Source: Archangium violaceum Cb vi76
Lineage (GTDB): Bacteria; Myxococcota; Myxococcia; Myxococcales; Myxococcaceae
Direction: 5' to 3'
Assembly: GCF_000733295.1 (NCBI RefSeq)
Contig: NZ_JPMI01000260.1
Coordinates: forward strand, 1-38,054
Length of the DNA stretch: 38,054 bases
A program made the translations under genes and the position numbers. Below, piece after piece: positions 8,491-16,793 of the stretch (the first letter of the stretch is position 1; every line of letters starts with the position of its first letter). The notes beneath the pieces are model-generated. The model was not told the DNA's origin and did not search any database. It was given only the letters and a program-made list of their open reading frames with translations.

Positions 8491-9720
8491 GTGCAAGCAG
8501 GGGACGCGCCGCGTACCAGCATCTTGTTGGTGGATGATCAACCCGCGGACCTGGTGGCCCTGGAGCGCCACCTGGCCCCCTTCGCGCTGCACCTGGTGAA
8601 GGCCTGCTCGGGAGAGGAGGCCCTGCACTGCCTGGAGGACGAGGACTTCGCGCTCGTGCTCATGGACGTGCGGATGCCGGGGTTGGATGGCTTCGAGACG
8701 GCACGGCTGCTGCGCGAGAACGAGACGCATCCGGTGCCCCTCATCTTCCTCACGGGGGCGCCACCCGAGGAGCACGCGCTGGCGTACGAGAGCGGGGCGG
8801 TGGACTGGCTGCGCAAGCCGGTGCAGCCGGAGATTCTGCGGGCCAAGGTGCGCGTCTTCGTGGAGTTGCACCGCGAGCGCGAGGAGCTGCGGCGCCAGCA
8901 GACGCAGCTGAGGGAGCAGGAGCGGGAGGTGCTGGAGGCGCGGCGCCTGCGGGCCGAGGCGGAGCGCGAGCGGCTGGTGGTGGAGCTGCGCGAGGCGGTG
9001 CGCTTGCGCGACGAGTTCCTCTCCGTGGCCAGCCATGAGCTGAAGACGCCGCTGACGCCGCTGGCGCTGCGCCTGCAGTTGATGAAGCACGGGCTGGGGC
9101 AGGGGCCGCCGGACGTGGAGCGGTTGCGCGGGCACGTGGAGGTGGCGAACGGGCAGGTGCGGCGGATGGCGTCGCTGGTGGACAGCCTGCTGGACGCCAC
9201 GCGCATCACCAGCGGCCGGCTCGCCCTGCGCCTCGAGCGGGACGTCAACCTGGCGGCCATCGTGCGCGACGTGGCGGCCGGCTTCGAGACGCAGGCGGTG
9301 CGCGCGGACTGCGCCATGGGGATAGAGACGCCCGCCCGGGTGCTGGGCCAGTGGGACGTGTTGCGGCTGGAGCAGGTGGTGGCCAACCTGCTGTCCAACG
9401 CGCTCAAGTTCGGCGCCGGCGCTCCCGTGCAGGTGCGGCTGGAGGAGCACGCGGGGTGGGCCCGGCTGACGGTGCGCGACGAGGGCATCGGCATGGACGA
9501 GGAGGTGCGCGCGCGCATCTTCGGCCGCTTCGAGCGAGGCGTGTCGGAGCGGCACTACGGAGGACTGGGCCTGGGCCTCTTCATCACCCACGAGGTGCTG
9601 AAGGCCCTGGGCGGGCGCATCCACGTGGAGAGCGCTCCGGGGCGGGGCTCCACCTTCACCGTCGAGCTGCCGTGCTCGTGTCCCGAGGAGGCTGGCGGAG
9701 GTCCCCGCCATGATGCCTGA
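8491..9720 (+). CDS. Receiver-histidine kinase hybrid (REC-HisKA-HATPase)
   Basis: A 409-residue cytoplasmic hybrid kinase with its receiver domain first. The receiver (about 10-125) has the acidic pair in LLVDDQ, phosphoacceptor Asp59 in LMDVRMPG, Thr88 in FLTG and Lys109 in RKPV. A charged coiled coil (about 125-170) leads to HisKA with His182 in SHELKTPL, then HATPase_c with NLLSNALKF, DEGIGMD and GGLGLGLFI. It starts at GTG 8491 with GGGAGGAG just upstream. Its last bases overlap the ATG of the next kinase (ATGATGCCTGA), so the two are probably translationally coupled. In this layout the receiver is expected to be phosphorylated by another kinase and to control the attached kinase; the partner is not evident here. 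Confidence 0.93.
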   Translation: MQAGDAPRTSILLVDDQPADLVALERHLAPFALHLVKACSGEEALHCLEDEDFALVLMDVRMPGLDGFETARLLRENETHPVPLIFLTGAPPEEHALAYESGAVDWLRKPVQPEILRAKVRVFVELHREREELRRQQTQLREQEREVLEARRLRAEAERERLVVELREAVRLRDEFLSVASHELKTPLTPLALRLQLMKHGLGQGPPDVERLRGHVEVANGQVRRMASLVDSLLDATRITSGRLALRLERDVNLAAIVRDVAAGFETQAVRADCAMGIETPARVLGQWDVLRLEQVVANLLSNALKFGAGAPVQVRLEEHAGWARLTVRDEGIGMDEEVRARIFGRFERGVSERHYGGLGLGLFITHEVLKALGGRIHVESAPGRGSTFTVELPCSCPEEAGGGPRHDA

Positions 9721-11227
9721 GTCCCAGGGGACACGCGGCCCCCAGCGGGTGCTCGTGGTGGACGACAGCGCGTCCGACCGGCTCATGGCCGTGCGCGCCC
9801 TCACCCGGGCCTTCCACGGACTCCAGGTGGAGCAGGTGGGGGAAGCGGAGGAGTGGCGCCAGGTGCTCGAGCAGCCCCGGTTCGACGCCGTCATCGTCGA
9901 CTACCAGCTGCACTGGGCCACGGGACTGGAGCTGCTGCACACCCTCCAGCAGCGCTGGCCGGGCGTCCCCGTCATCATGCTCACCGGCACCGCCGAGGAG
10001 CACCAGGCGCTGGAGGCCGTCCAGGAGGGGTTGGAGGAGTACCTGCCCAAGACGCCGGACTCGTACGCCCGGCTGCCGCGCACGGTGCGCTTCGCCCTGG
10101 AGCGGGCCCGCCAGCGCCAGGCGCTGCGCGAGTCGAGCGAGATGCTGCGCCTCGTGGTCGAGGGGGTGTATGGGCACGCCATCTACCTGGTGGACCCACA
10201 GCGGCGCATCGTCAGTTGGAACGCGGGCGCGCAGGCCATCACCGGCTACAGCGAGGCGGAGGTGATGGGACAGCCCATCTCCTCGCTGCTGATACCCGAG
10301 GAGCAGCGGGGCGAGCAGCTCGAGCGGATGGTGGGGGAGGTGGAGCAGCGGGGCGCGTACACGGGCGAGGGCTGGCGGCTGCACAAGGATGGAAGCCGCT
10401 TCTGGGCGGACATCACCGTGAGCGCCCTGCGCGGGGAGGGAGGCGAGCTGCGCGGCTACGCCGTGGTGATGCGCGACACCACGGAGCGCAAGCGGGCCAA
10501 CGAGTTCCGCGAGCGCCTGCTGGGCATCGTCAGCCACGACCTGCGCAGCCCCCTGCAGGCCATCTCGCTGCAGTCGCAGTTGCTGGCGCGCCGGGTGCAT
10601 CTGGAGATGGTGCAGACGGCCACGGCGCGCATCCTCCAGGGCGCCGAGCGCATGACGCGGATGATCGCCGATCTGCTGGACTTCACCCGGGGGCGGCTGG
10701 GAGGCGGCATCCCGGTGGAGCGCGAGCCGGGAGACCTCTTCACCCTCACCTACGAGGTGCTGGAGGAGATGCGGATGAACACGCTGCACAGCCGCATCTC
10801 CACCCAGGCCACGGGGGATGGGCGGGGCGAGTGGGACAAGGATCGGCTCACGCAGGTGGTGCAGAACCTGGTGTCCAATGCCTTGAAGCATGGGGAGAAG
10901 GGCACGCCCCTGCGGATGACGATGGAGGGAGGGGGGGAGACGGTGGTGCTGAGCATCCAGAACCACGGCACGCCCATTCCACCGGAGCTGTTGCCGCACC
11001 TGTTCGATCCCTTCCGGAGGGGCCGCGGCGAGGGCACCAACGACGCGCTGACGGGAGGGCTGGGGCTGGGCCTCTACATCGTGCAGGAGATCGTCCACGC
11101 GCACGATGGGACCATCACGGTGACGTCGGATGAGCGGAGTGGAACGACGTTCACCCTGCGACTGCCGCGCCATGCACTGACGCCGGGAGAGCCGGCGGGT
11201 GAGCACCCCGGCCCCGAGGGATGGTAG
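9710..11227 (+). CDS. Receiver-PAS-histidine kinase hybrid
   Basis: A 505-residue cytoplasmic hybrid kinase. The receiver (about 12-130) has LVVDD, phosphoacceptor Asp64 in VIVDYQL, a Thr in MLTGT and Lys114 in LPKTP. A PAS domain (about 143-262) carries RIVSWNAGAQAITGYSEAEV and ends in the PAC-type motif MRDTTERKRA. HisKA has His276 in IVSHDLRSPL, and HATPase_c has VSNALKH and GGLGLGLYI; the G1 box is degenerate (QNHGTPIP in place of D-x-G-x-G), which could lower ATP turnover. It overlaps the preceding gene by 11 bases, and a SRPBCC gene follows 24 bp later. The output of this pathway is not visible in the window. Confidence 0.92.
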   Translation: MMPESQGTRGPQRVLVVDDSASDRLMAVRALTRAFHGLQVEQVGEAEEWRQVLEQPRFDAVIVDYQLHWATGLELLHTLQQRWPGVPVIMLTGTAEEHQALEAVQEGLEEYLPKTPDSYARLPRTVRFALERARQRQALRESSEMLRLVVEGVYGHAIYLVDPQRRIVSWNAGAQAITGYSEAEVMGQPISSLLIPEEQRGEQLERMVGEVEQRGAYTGEGWRLHKDGSRFWADITVSALRGEGGELRGYAVVMRDTTERKRANEFRERLLGIVSHDLRSPLQAISLQSQLLARRVHLEMVQTATARILQGAERMTRMIADLLDFTRGRLGGGIPVEREPGDLFTLTYEVLEEMRMNTLHSRISTQATGDGRGEWDKDRLTQVVQNLVSNALKHGEKGTPLRMTMEGGGETVVLSIQNHGTPIPPELLPHLFDPFRRGRGEGTNDALTGGLGLGLYIVQEIVHAHDGTITVTSDERSGTTFTLRLPRHALTPGEPAGEHPGPEGW

Positions 11228-11251
11228 ACCGCGAGTCCAGGAGGGAGAGAC

Positions 11252-11722
11252 ATGACGCAGGCCTCGATCGGAATGGGAGTGGCGCGGGTGGAGGTGGAGG
11301 TGACGATCTCCGCGCCGCGGGAGCGGGTGTGGCGGGCGCTGGTGGAGGAAGCGAACCAGTGGTGGCCGAAGGACTTCTACGTGGGCCGGGAGCCGAAGGG
11401 CTTCGTCATCGAGGCGCGCCCGGGAGGGCGGGTGTTCGAGGACTGGGGCGGGGATGCGGGGGCGCTCTGGTACACGGTGCTGGTGGTGGAGCCACCGGCG
11501 GTGTTGGAGCTGGCGGGGCACCTGACGCCGGCGTTCGGCGGGCCGGCGACGACGACGGCGCGGCTGACGTTGAAGGAGCAGGGAGGGGAGACGGTGGTGC
11601 GCGTGGAGGACGCGGTGTTCGGGCGGGTGGACGAGAACACGAGCCCGAGACTGCGAGAGGGCTGGCGCACGCTGATGGGGAGCGGGGGCCTGAAGGGCCA
11701 CGTGGAAAAGCAGACGCCGTAG
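11252..11722 (+). CDS. SRPBCC / AHSA1-like domain protein
   Basis: A 156-residue single-domain protein of the SRPBCC (START-like) superfamily, whose members form a helix-grip cavity for hydrophobic ligands. Family signs are the opening VEVEVTISAPRERVWRALVE, a WW motif, GGRVFEDWG and the C-terminal amphipathic helix GWRTLMGSGGLKGHVE. AGGAGGGAGAGAC precedes the ATG. It follows the third kinase closely and may share its transcript. The ligand is unknown. Some members act in stress or polyketide cyclisation, but nothing here selects either. Confidence 0.8.
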   Translation: MTQASIGMGVARVEVEVTISAPRERVWRALVEEANQWWPKDFYVGREPKGFVIEARPGGRVFEDWGGDAGALWYTVLVVEPPAVLELAGHLTPAFGGPATTTARLTLKEQGGETVVRVEDAVFGRVDENTSPRLREGWRTLMGSGGLKGHVEKQTP

Positions 11723-11760
11723 AAGCCAGGGAGGCCACTCCCCCACTCGAGCCCCATCAC

Positions 11761-11794
11761 CCCTCGCCCTCCGGGAGAGGGACAGGGTGAGGGT
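11761..11794 (+). repeat. 34-bp palindromic dispersed repeat, copy 1
   Basis: The copy contains the palindrome ccctcgccctccgggagagg followed by the arm gacagggtgagggt. A second short inverted repeat, CACGGGC...GCCCGTG, lies just downstream (about 11798-11821). The same 34-bp core occurs at 13258, 16728 and 24392 in this orientation, and at 25205 and 25271 in the opposite one. Confidence 0.85.
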
Positions 11795-11813
11795 GCCACG
11801 GGCCCCGGGTTGA

Positions 11814-12059
11814 GCCCGTGCCCCCATAAGCCTGCCCGTCCGCCGTGCCACCGAACCGCCAGCGTGTCCGACGGCGCGCACGGCGCTGGGAGCGGCCTTC
11901 ACGCTGGACTCCAACTCCCGGGTGGAGCCGCGGTTCCAGCCGAGCCAGCCGTTGCTCGTCACCGCCTTCTCGCGCCTGGCGGAGGGCCAGCTGGACAGGA
12001 TTTTCGAGCGCTACGTGCACCTGCCGGTGCTCTCCTTCTCCATCGGCTACGCCTTCTGA
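11814..12059 (+). pseudogene. C-terminal remnant of an outer-membrane beta-barrel protein
   Basis: This frame is open from a stop at 11811 to TGA at 12057-12059 but has no plausible start codon. The last 65 residues read like the end of a porin-type protein, finishing in LPVLSFSIGYAF. Alternating residues and a terminal Phe are the classic barrel-assembly signal. The preceding bases are occupied by the palindromic repeat, so the 5' part of a former gene may have been lost there. No intact homologue lies nearby. This could also be chance coding in GC-rich DNA. Confidence 0.45.
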
Positions 12060-12110
12060 GGTGACGGCGGAGGGCGGGTGGGGCAGAATCACCTGGGGCG
12101 TCAGCCGACG

Positions 12111-12154
12111 TGTCGGGTTACAAGTTGACACCCGACATTCGCTTGTGGTCAAAT
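12111..12154 (+). promoter_or_regulatory. Promoter with perfect -35 inside a palindrome
   Basis: TTGACA (12125-12130) matches the -35 consensus and lies between and partly within an inverted repeat, TGTCGGGT (12111-12118) and ACCCGACA (12130-12137). With an 18-bp spacer, TCAAAT (12149-12154) is a 4/6 match to the -10 box. A protein bound to the palindrome would block RNA polymerase. Confidence 0.5.
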
Positions 12155-12175
12155 CGTGAATAATCGTATTTGACC
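12147..12175 (+). promoter_or_regulatory. Second palindromic operator-like site at the start region
   Basis: GGTCAAAT (12147-12154) and ATTTGACC (12168-12175) form a perfect 8-bp inverted repeat with a 13-nt AT-rich spacer. It overlaps the proposed -10 region and ends 16 bp before the GTG start codon at 12192. It could be a repressor operator or a hairpin in the leader RNA. Confidence 0.5.
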
Positions 12176-12191
12176 TCAATGGAGGTGGAGT

Positions 12192-12704
12192 GTGCGTACC
12201 TGGAAGGCCCTGCTCGCCATATCGGCGCTGTTGAGCGCCACCGGGTGCGGGCATGCGGAGGCCGTGCGACGGGAGGAGCCGGAAGCCGGGCTGAGGGTGG
12301 AGTGTGCCCGGGGCGACGAGGGAGCGTGCGGAGCGGAGGAGTCCCGGGAGGAGACGCGGAGCAAGGGAGGGACGGTCTCCGCGCGCATCTGGGCGCTCAT
12401 CGCGCAGGGTCAGTTCGCGGAGGCGCAGGTGCTGATCGCCGAGTCGGCGGCGGCGGGGCTCATCACCCAGCAGACAGCGGCGCGGATGGGAGAGCGCATC
12501 ACGCTGCTCACCACGCGGCTGGGACAGGTGCCGGCGACGCTACAGCGGGTGAAGGACTTCCCCTCTCAGTTGCGCGAGCACTCCCTATTCCAGATCAAAC
12601 AGATGCTGGAGAACAAGGACTTCACCCTGGCGACGCAGGCGCAACTGAAGCTGGCCGAGAAGCTCATCGAGCAGCAGGAGCGGTTGATGGAGAAGGTGCA
12701 ATGA
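12192..12704 (+). CDS. Small lipoprotein of unknown function
   Basis: A 170-residue predicted lipoprotein that I do not recognise. It starts at GTG 12192 with GGAGGTGGAG upstream. The signal MRTWKALLAISALLSATGC ends in a weak lipobox (ATGC, Cys19). Residues 20-60 are acidic and probably disordered, with two further cysteines. The rest is a mainly helical region (IWALIAQGQFAEAQVLIAES onward) ending in a charged helix, LAEKLIEQQERLMEKVQ. Its stop overlaps the ATG of the next gene (ATGA), so the two products are likely made together. Expression is probably controlled by the double palindrome upstream. The order lipoprotein then soluble partner resembles toxin/immunity pairs, but no toxin motif is visible. 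Confidence 0.8.
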   Translation: MRTWKALLAISALLSATGCGHAEAVRREEPEAGLRVECARGDEGACGAEESREETRSKGGTVSARIWALIAQGQFAEAQVLIAESAAAGLITQQTAARMGERITLLTTRLGQVPATLQRVKDFPSQLREHSLFQIKQMLENKDFTLATQAQLKLAEKLIEQQERLMEKVQ

Positions 12705-13255
12705 CGAAGACGCCCTTGCATCCCACGGTCGAGGAGCTGCTCGAGAAGCTGCGCGAGGCCCGGGAGGGCCGGGGTGTGGAGTCGCTCCGGCTGGAGCAGG
12801 TGAGGCGTTATCGCGAGCTGGTGGCGGAGAGCCCCACGTTCACCCCGGCGCTGTTGGAGTTGGGGCGGTTGCTGCAACTGACGGACGAGCCCGGGGTGGA
12901 GACCGAGAAAGCGTTCGTGGAGATCCAGCGGTTGCTGGAGCAGGCCGTCGAGGTCTCGGGGAGAGCGGCGGCGCCGGTGGTGGAGCTGGGCTACTTCCTG
13001 GACACCATCCGAAACTCTTCCGAGAAGGCCACGCCGCTGTACGAGGAAGGCGCGAGGAAGACGCTGGAGACGCTGGAGGACGCGTGGGCGGGGCTGATGC
13101 GCGCCTGGGTGCACGAGCGGACGAAGGAGTCACTGAAGAAGGCGCTGGAGCTGAGCGAGCTGGCGGAGAAGGTCTTCCCGGACTCGGGCCGCATCCAGGG
13201 AGTGGTGCACGACGCGCGCAACACCGCCATCCACGATGGCCTGCTGAAGCCCTGA
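12701..13255 (+). CDS. Helical protein, partner of the preceding lipoprotein
   Basis: A 184-residue soluble protein with no signal peptide or membrane segment. It is rich in Leu, Glu and Arg and likely all helical, with possible degenerate TPR-like hairpins (PTFTPALLELGRLLQLTD; TKESLKKALELSELAEKVFP). The ATG at 12701 overlaps the lipoprotein stop codon; the open frame reaches back to 12170 only as a shadow of that gene. The family is unknown to me. Because of the coupling it probably acts with, or against, the lipoprotein. Confidence 0.78.
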   Translation: MTKTPLHPTVEELLEKLREAREGRGVESLRLEQVRRYRELVAESPTFTPALLELGRLLQLTDEPGVETEKAFVEIQRLLEQAVEVSGRAAAPVVELGYFLDTIRNSSEKATPLYEEGARKTLETLEDAWAGLMRAWVHERTKESLKKALELSELAEKVFPDSGRIQGVVHDARNTAIHDGLLKP

Positions 13256-13257
13256 CT

Positions 13258-13291
13258 CCCTCGCCCCCCGGGAGAGGGCCGGGGTGAGGGT
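13258..13291 (+). repeat. 34-bp palindromic dispersed repeat, copy 2
   Basis: Core ccctcgccccccgggagagg followed by gccggggtgagggt, 3 bp after a stop codon. Flanking bases (agggttgcccccat) resemble those after copy 1, so the mobile unit may be longer than 34 bp. A separate inverted repeat, CCACGGTG (13348-13355) and CACCGTGG (13368-13375), lies further along the same gap. Confidence 0.85.
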
Positions 13292-13404
13292 ATCCGGCTC
13301 CAGGGTTGCCCCCATGGGGCCCAGCCCGCTCCCCGAGCAACCGAGGCCCACGGTGAGCCCATGTCCCCACCGTGGACCCGGCTCGCGTACGCTGAACTCC
13401 GCCC

Positions 13405-14511
13405 ATGAGCCTCCTGCGCCGAGCGAAGCGAGAAGACAATCCCCGGTTGTTGGAGCTGTTCGGAGCGGTGCCGATGCAGGGTGAGCTGGTGCTGGCGACG
13501 CAGCGGGCGCCGGACTTCTTCCGGCTCTACGACATGCAGCGGGGGGACACGGAGCTCTGGGTCAACGAAGTCGAGGACGGGCTGGACGGGATGGGAGCCA
13601 TCCTCGTGAGGGACGGCTGGCTGGAAGGAAGACCGTGCCGGGTGGGCTACCTGGGAGACCTGCGCACGCGCTTCTCGGCGAGGCGGAGCCGGGGCCTGGC
13701 GCGTTTCTACGGTCCGGTGCTGGAGGAGACGGCGAAGCGGCTGGGCGTGGAGGCGTTCCTCACATCGGTGATGGCGAGCAACGCGGCGGCGCTCCAGGCC
13801 CTGGTGAAGCGCAAGAAGCGCCGCGAGGCCCAACCGCACTACGCGCTCCTGCGCCGCTTCTCCGCGGTCTCGGTGCACTTCACCCGCCGCCGGGAACCCA
13901 AGCAGGGCCGCTACCACGTGCGGCGAGCCACACCCGGGGACGTGCCGGCGATGGAGGCACTGCTGGACGCGGACCACCGCGCGAGGCCGTTCGGTTACCG
14001 GTACGACCTGGGAGAACTCCAGCACCGGCTGGAGCGCTGGCCGGGGATGAGCGTGGAAGGCAGCTATGTGGCCTTCGACGGGGGCGGGAAGCTGGTGGGG
14101 TGCACCTCGGCATGGGACCCCGAGGCGGTGAAGCGCTACCGGGTGATGGCGTACCGGGGCTCGATGCGGTGGGTGAAGTGGGGCTACGACGCGATGGCCA
14201 CGGTGCTGCGCGCGCCGAGGCTGCCCGAGCCCGGCAACGACTTCCGCTACTTCTACCTGTGCAACACGAGCGTGGTGGGAGAGGACCCGGCCATCCTGCG
14301 CGCGCTGGTGGAGCGGGTGTACGCGGACCACCATGGCCGGGGCTACCACTTCTTCTCGCTGTACCTGGGCGAGGACGATCCCCTCGCTCCCGCGCTGGCG
14401 GGCTTCTTCCAGCGCAGGCTGGACTTCCACCTCTACGCGGTGACGCCGGCCAGCGTGGCGCGCGAGCACTTCCCGGTGGGGCGCACCGGCTTCGAGATGG
14501 CGCTGGCCTGA
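13405..14511 (+). CDS. GNAT-type acetyltransferase-like protein, tandem domains
   Basis: A 368-residue protein with two GNAT-like halves. The first (about 1-150) begins SLLRRAKREDNPRLLELFGA and includes GYLGDLRTRFSARRSRG, a plausible acetyl-CoA loop. The second (about 168-365) begins YHVRRATPGDVPAMEALLDADH, typical of the first GNAT strand and helix. GNAT proteins transfer acyl groups from acyl-CoA to amines; no substrate can be named. The ATG at 13405 lacks a clear Shine-Dalgarno sequence. The gene ends 12 bp from the convergent gene at 14524, which is also GNAT-like. Confidence 0.78.
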   Translation: MSLLRRAKREDNPRLLELFGAVPMQGELVLATQRAPDFFRLYDMQRGDTELWVNEVEDGLDGMGAILVRDGWLEGRPCRVGYLGDLRTRFSARRSRGLARFYGPVLEETAKRLGVEAFLTSVMASNAAALQALVKRKKRREAQPHYALLRRFSAVSVHFTRRREPKQGRYHVRRATPGDVPAMEALLDADHRARPFGYRYDLGELQHRLERWPGMSVEGSYVAFDGGGKLVGCTSAWDPEAVKRYRVMAYRGSMRWVKWGYDAMATVLRAPRLPEPGNDFRYFYLCNTSVVGEDPAILRALVERVYADHHGRGYHFFSLYLGEDDPLAPALAGFFQRRLDFHLYAVTPASVAREHFPVGRTGFEMALA

Positions 14512-14523
14512 AGCCCTGTCCGC

Positions 14524-15333
14524 TCAGTACGACGAGAAGGGCGGCCGCACCATGACGAGCTTCGGGTACGCGCAGCGGAACCCCGACTTCTCGTAGTTGC
14601 GCTGCGAGGCCGTGGCCGGCTCGGTGGAGGCGGTCACCAGGTCCGCACCGTGCTCGGCGGCCCAGGCCATGCGCGCCTGGATGAGCGCGAGCTGCAGGCC
14701 CTTGCCCCGGTACAGCGGCACCACGCCGTCCGCGGACAGCAGCGCCACGCCGTCCGTCACGGACACCACGCCCACGCCACGGGGCTCGCCATTCTGGAGC
14801 GCCAGGAAGCAGGTATTGCCCTGCGTGCGGACGATGCCCACCCCACCGGACAGCTCCTGCTCGGACACGGCGGGCCGGCCCAGGTAGGCGAGGAAGAAGA
14901 GCTCGGCCCAGCGCAGCTCCTCGCCCGGACGCACCGGCCGCACCTCGACCCCCGGCACGGGCGGCGGCACGGGCGTGGGCTGCCGGTACCAGACCTGGAG
15001 GAAGCGCTCCACGCGGTAGCCACGTGCCCCCAGCTTCCCGGAGAGCGAGGGCTCACAGAAGGGATTGAGCTCGATGCGGACAGCGCCCCCGCCCTGCCCC
15101 AACAAGTCCTCGATGCGATCGAGGTCCGACAACCCCACCATCCCATCGAGCCCCACGCCGATGGCCGCGGAGAAGGACGAACGGGGCCCGAGGAACAAGG
15201 CGCGCCCTCCCGCGACTCGCAGCGCGGGGACTCCCTGCCGCGAGGTGATGGGGGTGCGATCGATCTGCTCCGCCTGGGCGTTCTCGATGCGCCGCGCGAG
15301 CATGCGAGGGTCTTGCACTGGATGAGCTGGCAT
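14524..15333 (-). CDS. GNAT family N-acetyltransferase
   Basis: A 269-residue protein with a C-terminal GNAT domain (about 140-265). Motif A is VVPLYRGKGLQLALIQARMAWA, holding the R-G-K-G pyrophosphate-binding turn, and NYEKSGFR matches the typical final Y-x-x-x-G-F motif. The N-terminal 130 residues (GPRSSFSAAIGVGLDGMV and after) look like a partner half seen in tandem GNATs. I take the ATG at 15333 (MPAHPVQDP) because GGGAG lies 6 nt upstream; the open frame begins 21 codons earlier. It is divergent from the TPR lipoprotein gene. The substrate is unknown. Confidence 0.83.
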   Translation of the reverse strand: MPAHPVQDPRMLARRIENAQAEQIDRTPITSRQGVPALRVAGGRALFLGPRSSFSAAIGVGLDGMVGLSDLDRIEDLLGQGGGAVRIELNPFCEPSLSGKLGARGYRVERFLQVWYRQPTPVPPPVPGVEVRPVRPGEELRWAELFFLAYLGRPAVSEQELSGGVGIVRTQGNTCFLALQNGEPRGVGVVSVTDGVALLSADGVVPLYRGKGLQLALIQARMAWAAEHGADLVTASTEPATASQRNYEKSGFRCAYPKLVMVRPPFSSY

Positions 15334-15421
15334 GGAGTCTCCCACCGCGAGTCTGCTCGCAAGCCCCCGGGAGGGTCGAGCACGCTTGCGAGACATACGT
15401 CCGGCATCTCATGCTTGAGGG

Positions 15422-16630
15422 ATGCCAAGACTTCAACTCCTGGGATGCGTGCTCGCCCTGCTCCTCGCTGGCGCCGGGTGTACGGCGGGCCGGGTCCATT
15501 CCACACCTTCCGGGAGCGACGGCATCGAGGCGCGCCTGGAGCGGGCCCGGCTCGCGCTGCGAGGGCCGGACCACGAGGCCGTGCTCACGGACATGGAGAA
15601 GCTCGAGCGCGAGTTGGAGGCACACCTGAAGGAGCGCCCCGAGGATGCGCGGCTCCACGGGCTGCTGGCGCGCACGGCCTTCTACCTGCAGCGGGAGGAG
15701 AAGGCATTCACGGAGGCCGGGCGGGCACTCGCGCTCGAGCCGGACCAGGCCGAGTCCCACTACATCCAGGCCTTCCTGCTCGGCGGCCAGGACAAGGCCG
15801 GGGAGGCGCTCGCCCACGCCACGCGGGCCACGGAGCTGGAGCCGAAGCAGGGCCGCTACTGGCAACTGTTGGGAACGCTGTACCTCCAGCTCGACAAGCC
15901 GGTGGAGGCGCGCGAGGCGCTCGAGAAGACGCTCTCGCTGGAGCCGAGGAACGCCCAGGCGCTCTTCGTGCTGGGGCTGCTGGCCATGGACGAGGGCAGG
16001 CCGGACGAGGCGCTGGCGGCGTACGAGAAGGCGCGCGAGTACGAGCCGGAGCTCGCGATGGCGCACTACAACGCCGGGCAGTTGATGCAGCTGCGGGGCG
16101 AGCAGGCCGCGGCGCTGGAGCGCTTCCAGAAGGCGGCGGAGCTGGAGCCCGGGGACTGGAGGACGCGGACCAAGCTGGTGCAGCTGCACCAGGCGCTGGG
16201 CAACAAGGAGAAGCGGGACGCGGAGCGCGAGGAGGTGCTGCTGCTGCGGCAGGCGGGCAAGGTGGACAAGGAGTACTTCGTCCGCGAGCAGTTCCAGGAA
16301 GCGGGCCGCACCGTCATGGCGGTGGAGAACTTCGAGCTGGAGGGCGACTGGGCCAAACGCTACGAGTTCCAGGTGTTCGCACCGGACCAGGAGCGGCCCG
16401 CGCTCGTCATCTCGCTGGGCTCGTACGCCTACGCCAACGTGTTCGCGCGCGAGAAGGACCCGGAGGGCCCGCGCCTGTTCCACCTGGACGGCTACCATCC
16501 GGACGGCGCGCACGACACCTATGGTTTCTTCAACGGCGAGCCGTCCTACGACGAGACGCGGGAGATGGTCGTCTCCATCCTGAAGGGCGCGCTGAAACCC
16601 ATGTCCACCACGAAGCCGGGAGGGAACTGA
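15422..16630 (+). CDS. TPR-repeat lipoprotein
   Basis: A 402-residue lipoprotein with signal MPRLQLLGCVLALLLAGAGC and lipobox GAGC. Residues about 55-265 form about six tetratricopeptide repeats (for example DARLHGLLARTAFYLQREEK, AESHYIQAFLLGGQDKAGEA, GRYWQLLGTLYLQLDKPVEA, AMAHYNAGQLMQLRGEQAAA). The C-terminal 130 residues are a separate domain (MAVENFELEGDWAKRYEFQVF and after) that I do not recognise. TPR arrays bind proteins, so this may be an envelope scaffold. The Shine-Dalgarno match (GAGGG) abuts the ATG at 15422, so initiation may be weak. Confidence 0.88.
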   Translation: MPRLQLLGCVLALLLAGAGCTAGRVHSTPSGSDGIEARLERARLALRGPDHEAVLTDMEKLERELEAHLKERPEDARLHGLLARTAFYLQREEKAFTEAGRALALEPDQAESHYIQAFLLGGQDKAGEALAHATRATELEPKQGRYWQLLGTLYLQLDKPVEAREALEKTLSLEPRNAQALFVLGLLAMDEGRPDEALAAYEKAREYEPELAMAHYNAGQLMQLRGEQAAALERFQKAAELEPGDWRTRTKLVQLHQALGNKEKRDAEREEVLLLRQAGKVDKEYFVREQFQEAGRTVMAVENFELEGDWAKRYEFQVFAPDQERPALVISLGSYAYANVFAREKDPEGPRLFHLDGYHPDGAHDTYGFFNGEPSYDETREMVVSILKGALKPMSTTKPGGN

Positions 16631-16727
16631 ACCGCGGATTCATCCCCCATGCTTCCCGCCGCGTCCAACCCGGAGCACGGAATGCGCCGCCTGGCCCCTC
16701 GCGGAAGAACTGTTCGTCCACTATGCT

Positions 16728-16761
16728 CCCTCGCCCTCCGGGAGAGGGACGGGGTGAGGGT
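16728..16761 (+). repeat. 34-bp palindromic dispersed repeat, copy 3
   Basis: Core ccctcgccctccgggagagg then gacggggtgagggt, followed by gccacgcgccccgggtt, which matches the flank of copy 1. It sits in the 163-bp gap between the ends of the convergent TPR and kinase genes, where its palindrome could act as a two-way terminator. Nothing else is seen in the gap. Confidence 0.85.
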
Positions 16762-16793
16762 GCCACGCGCCCCGGGTTCCCTCCGCGCGGACC

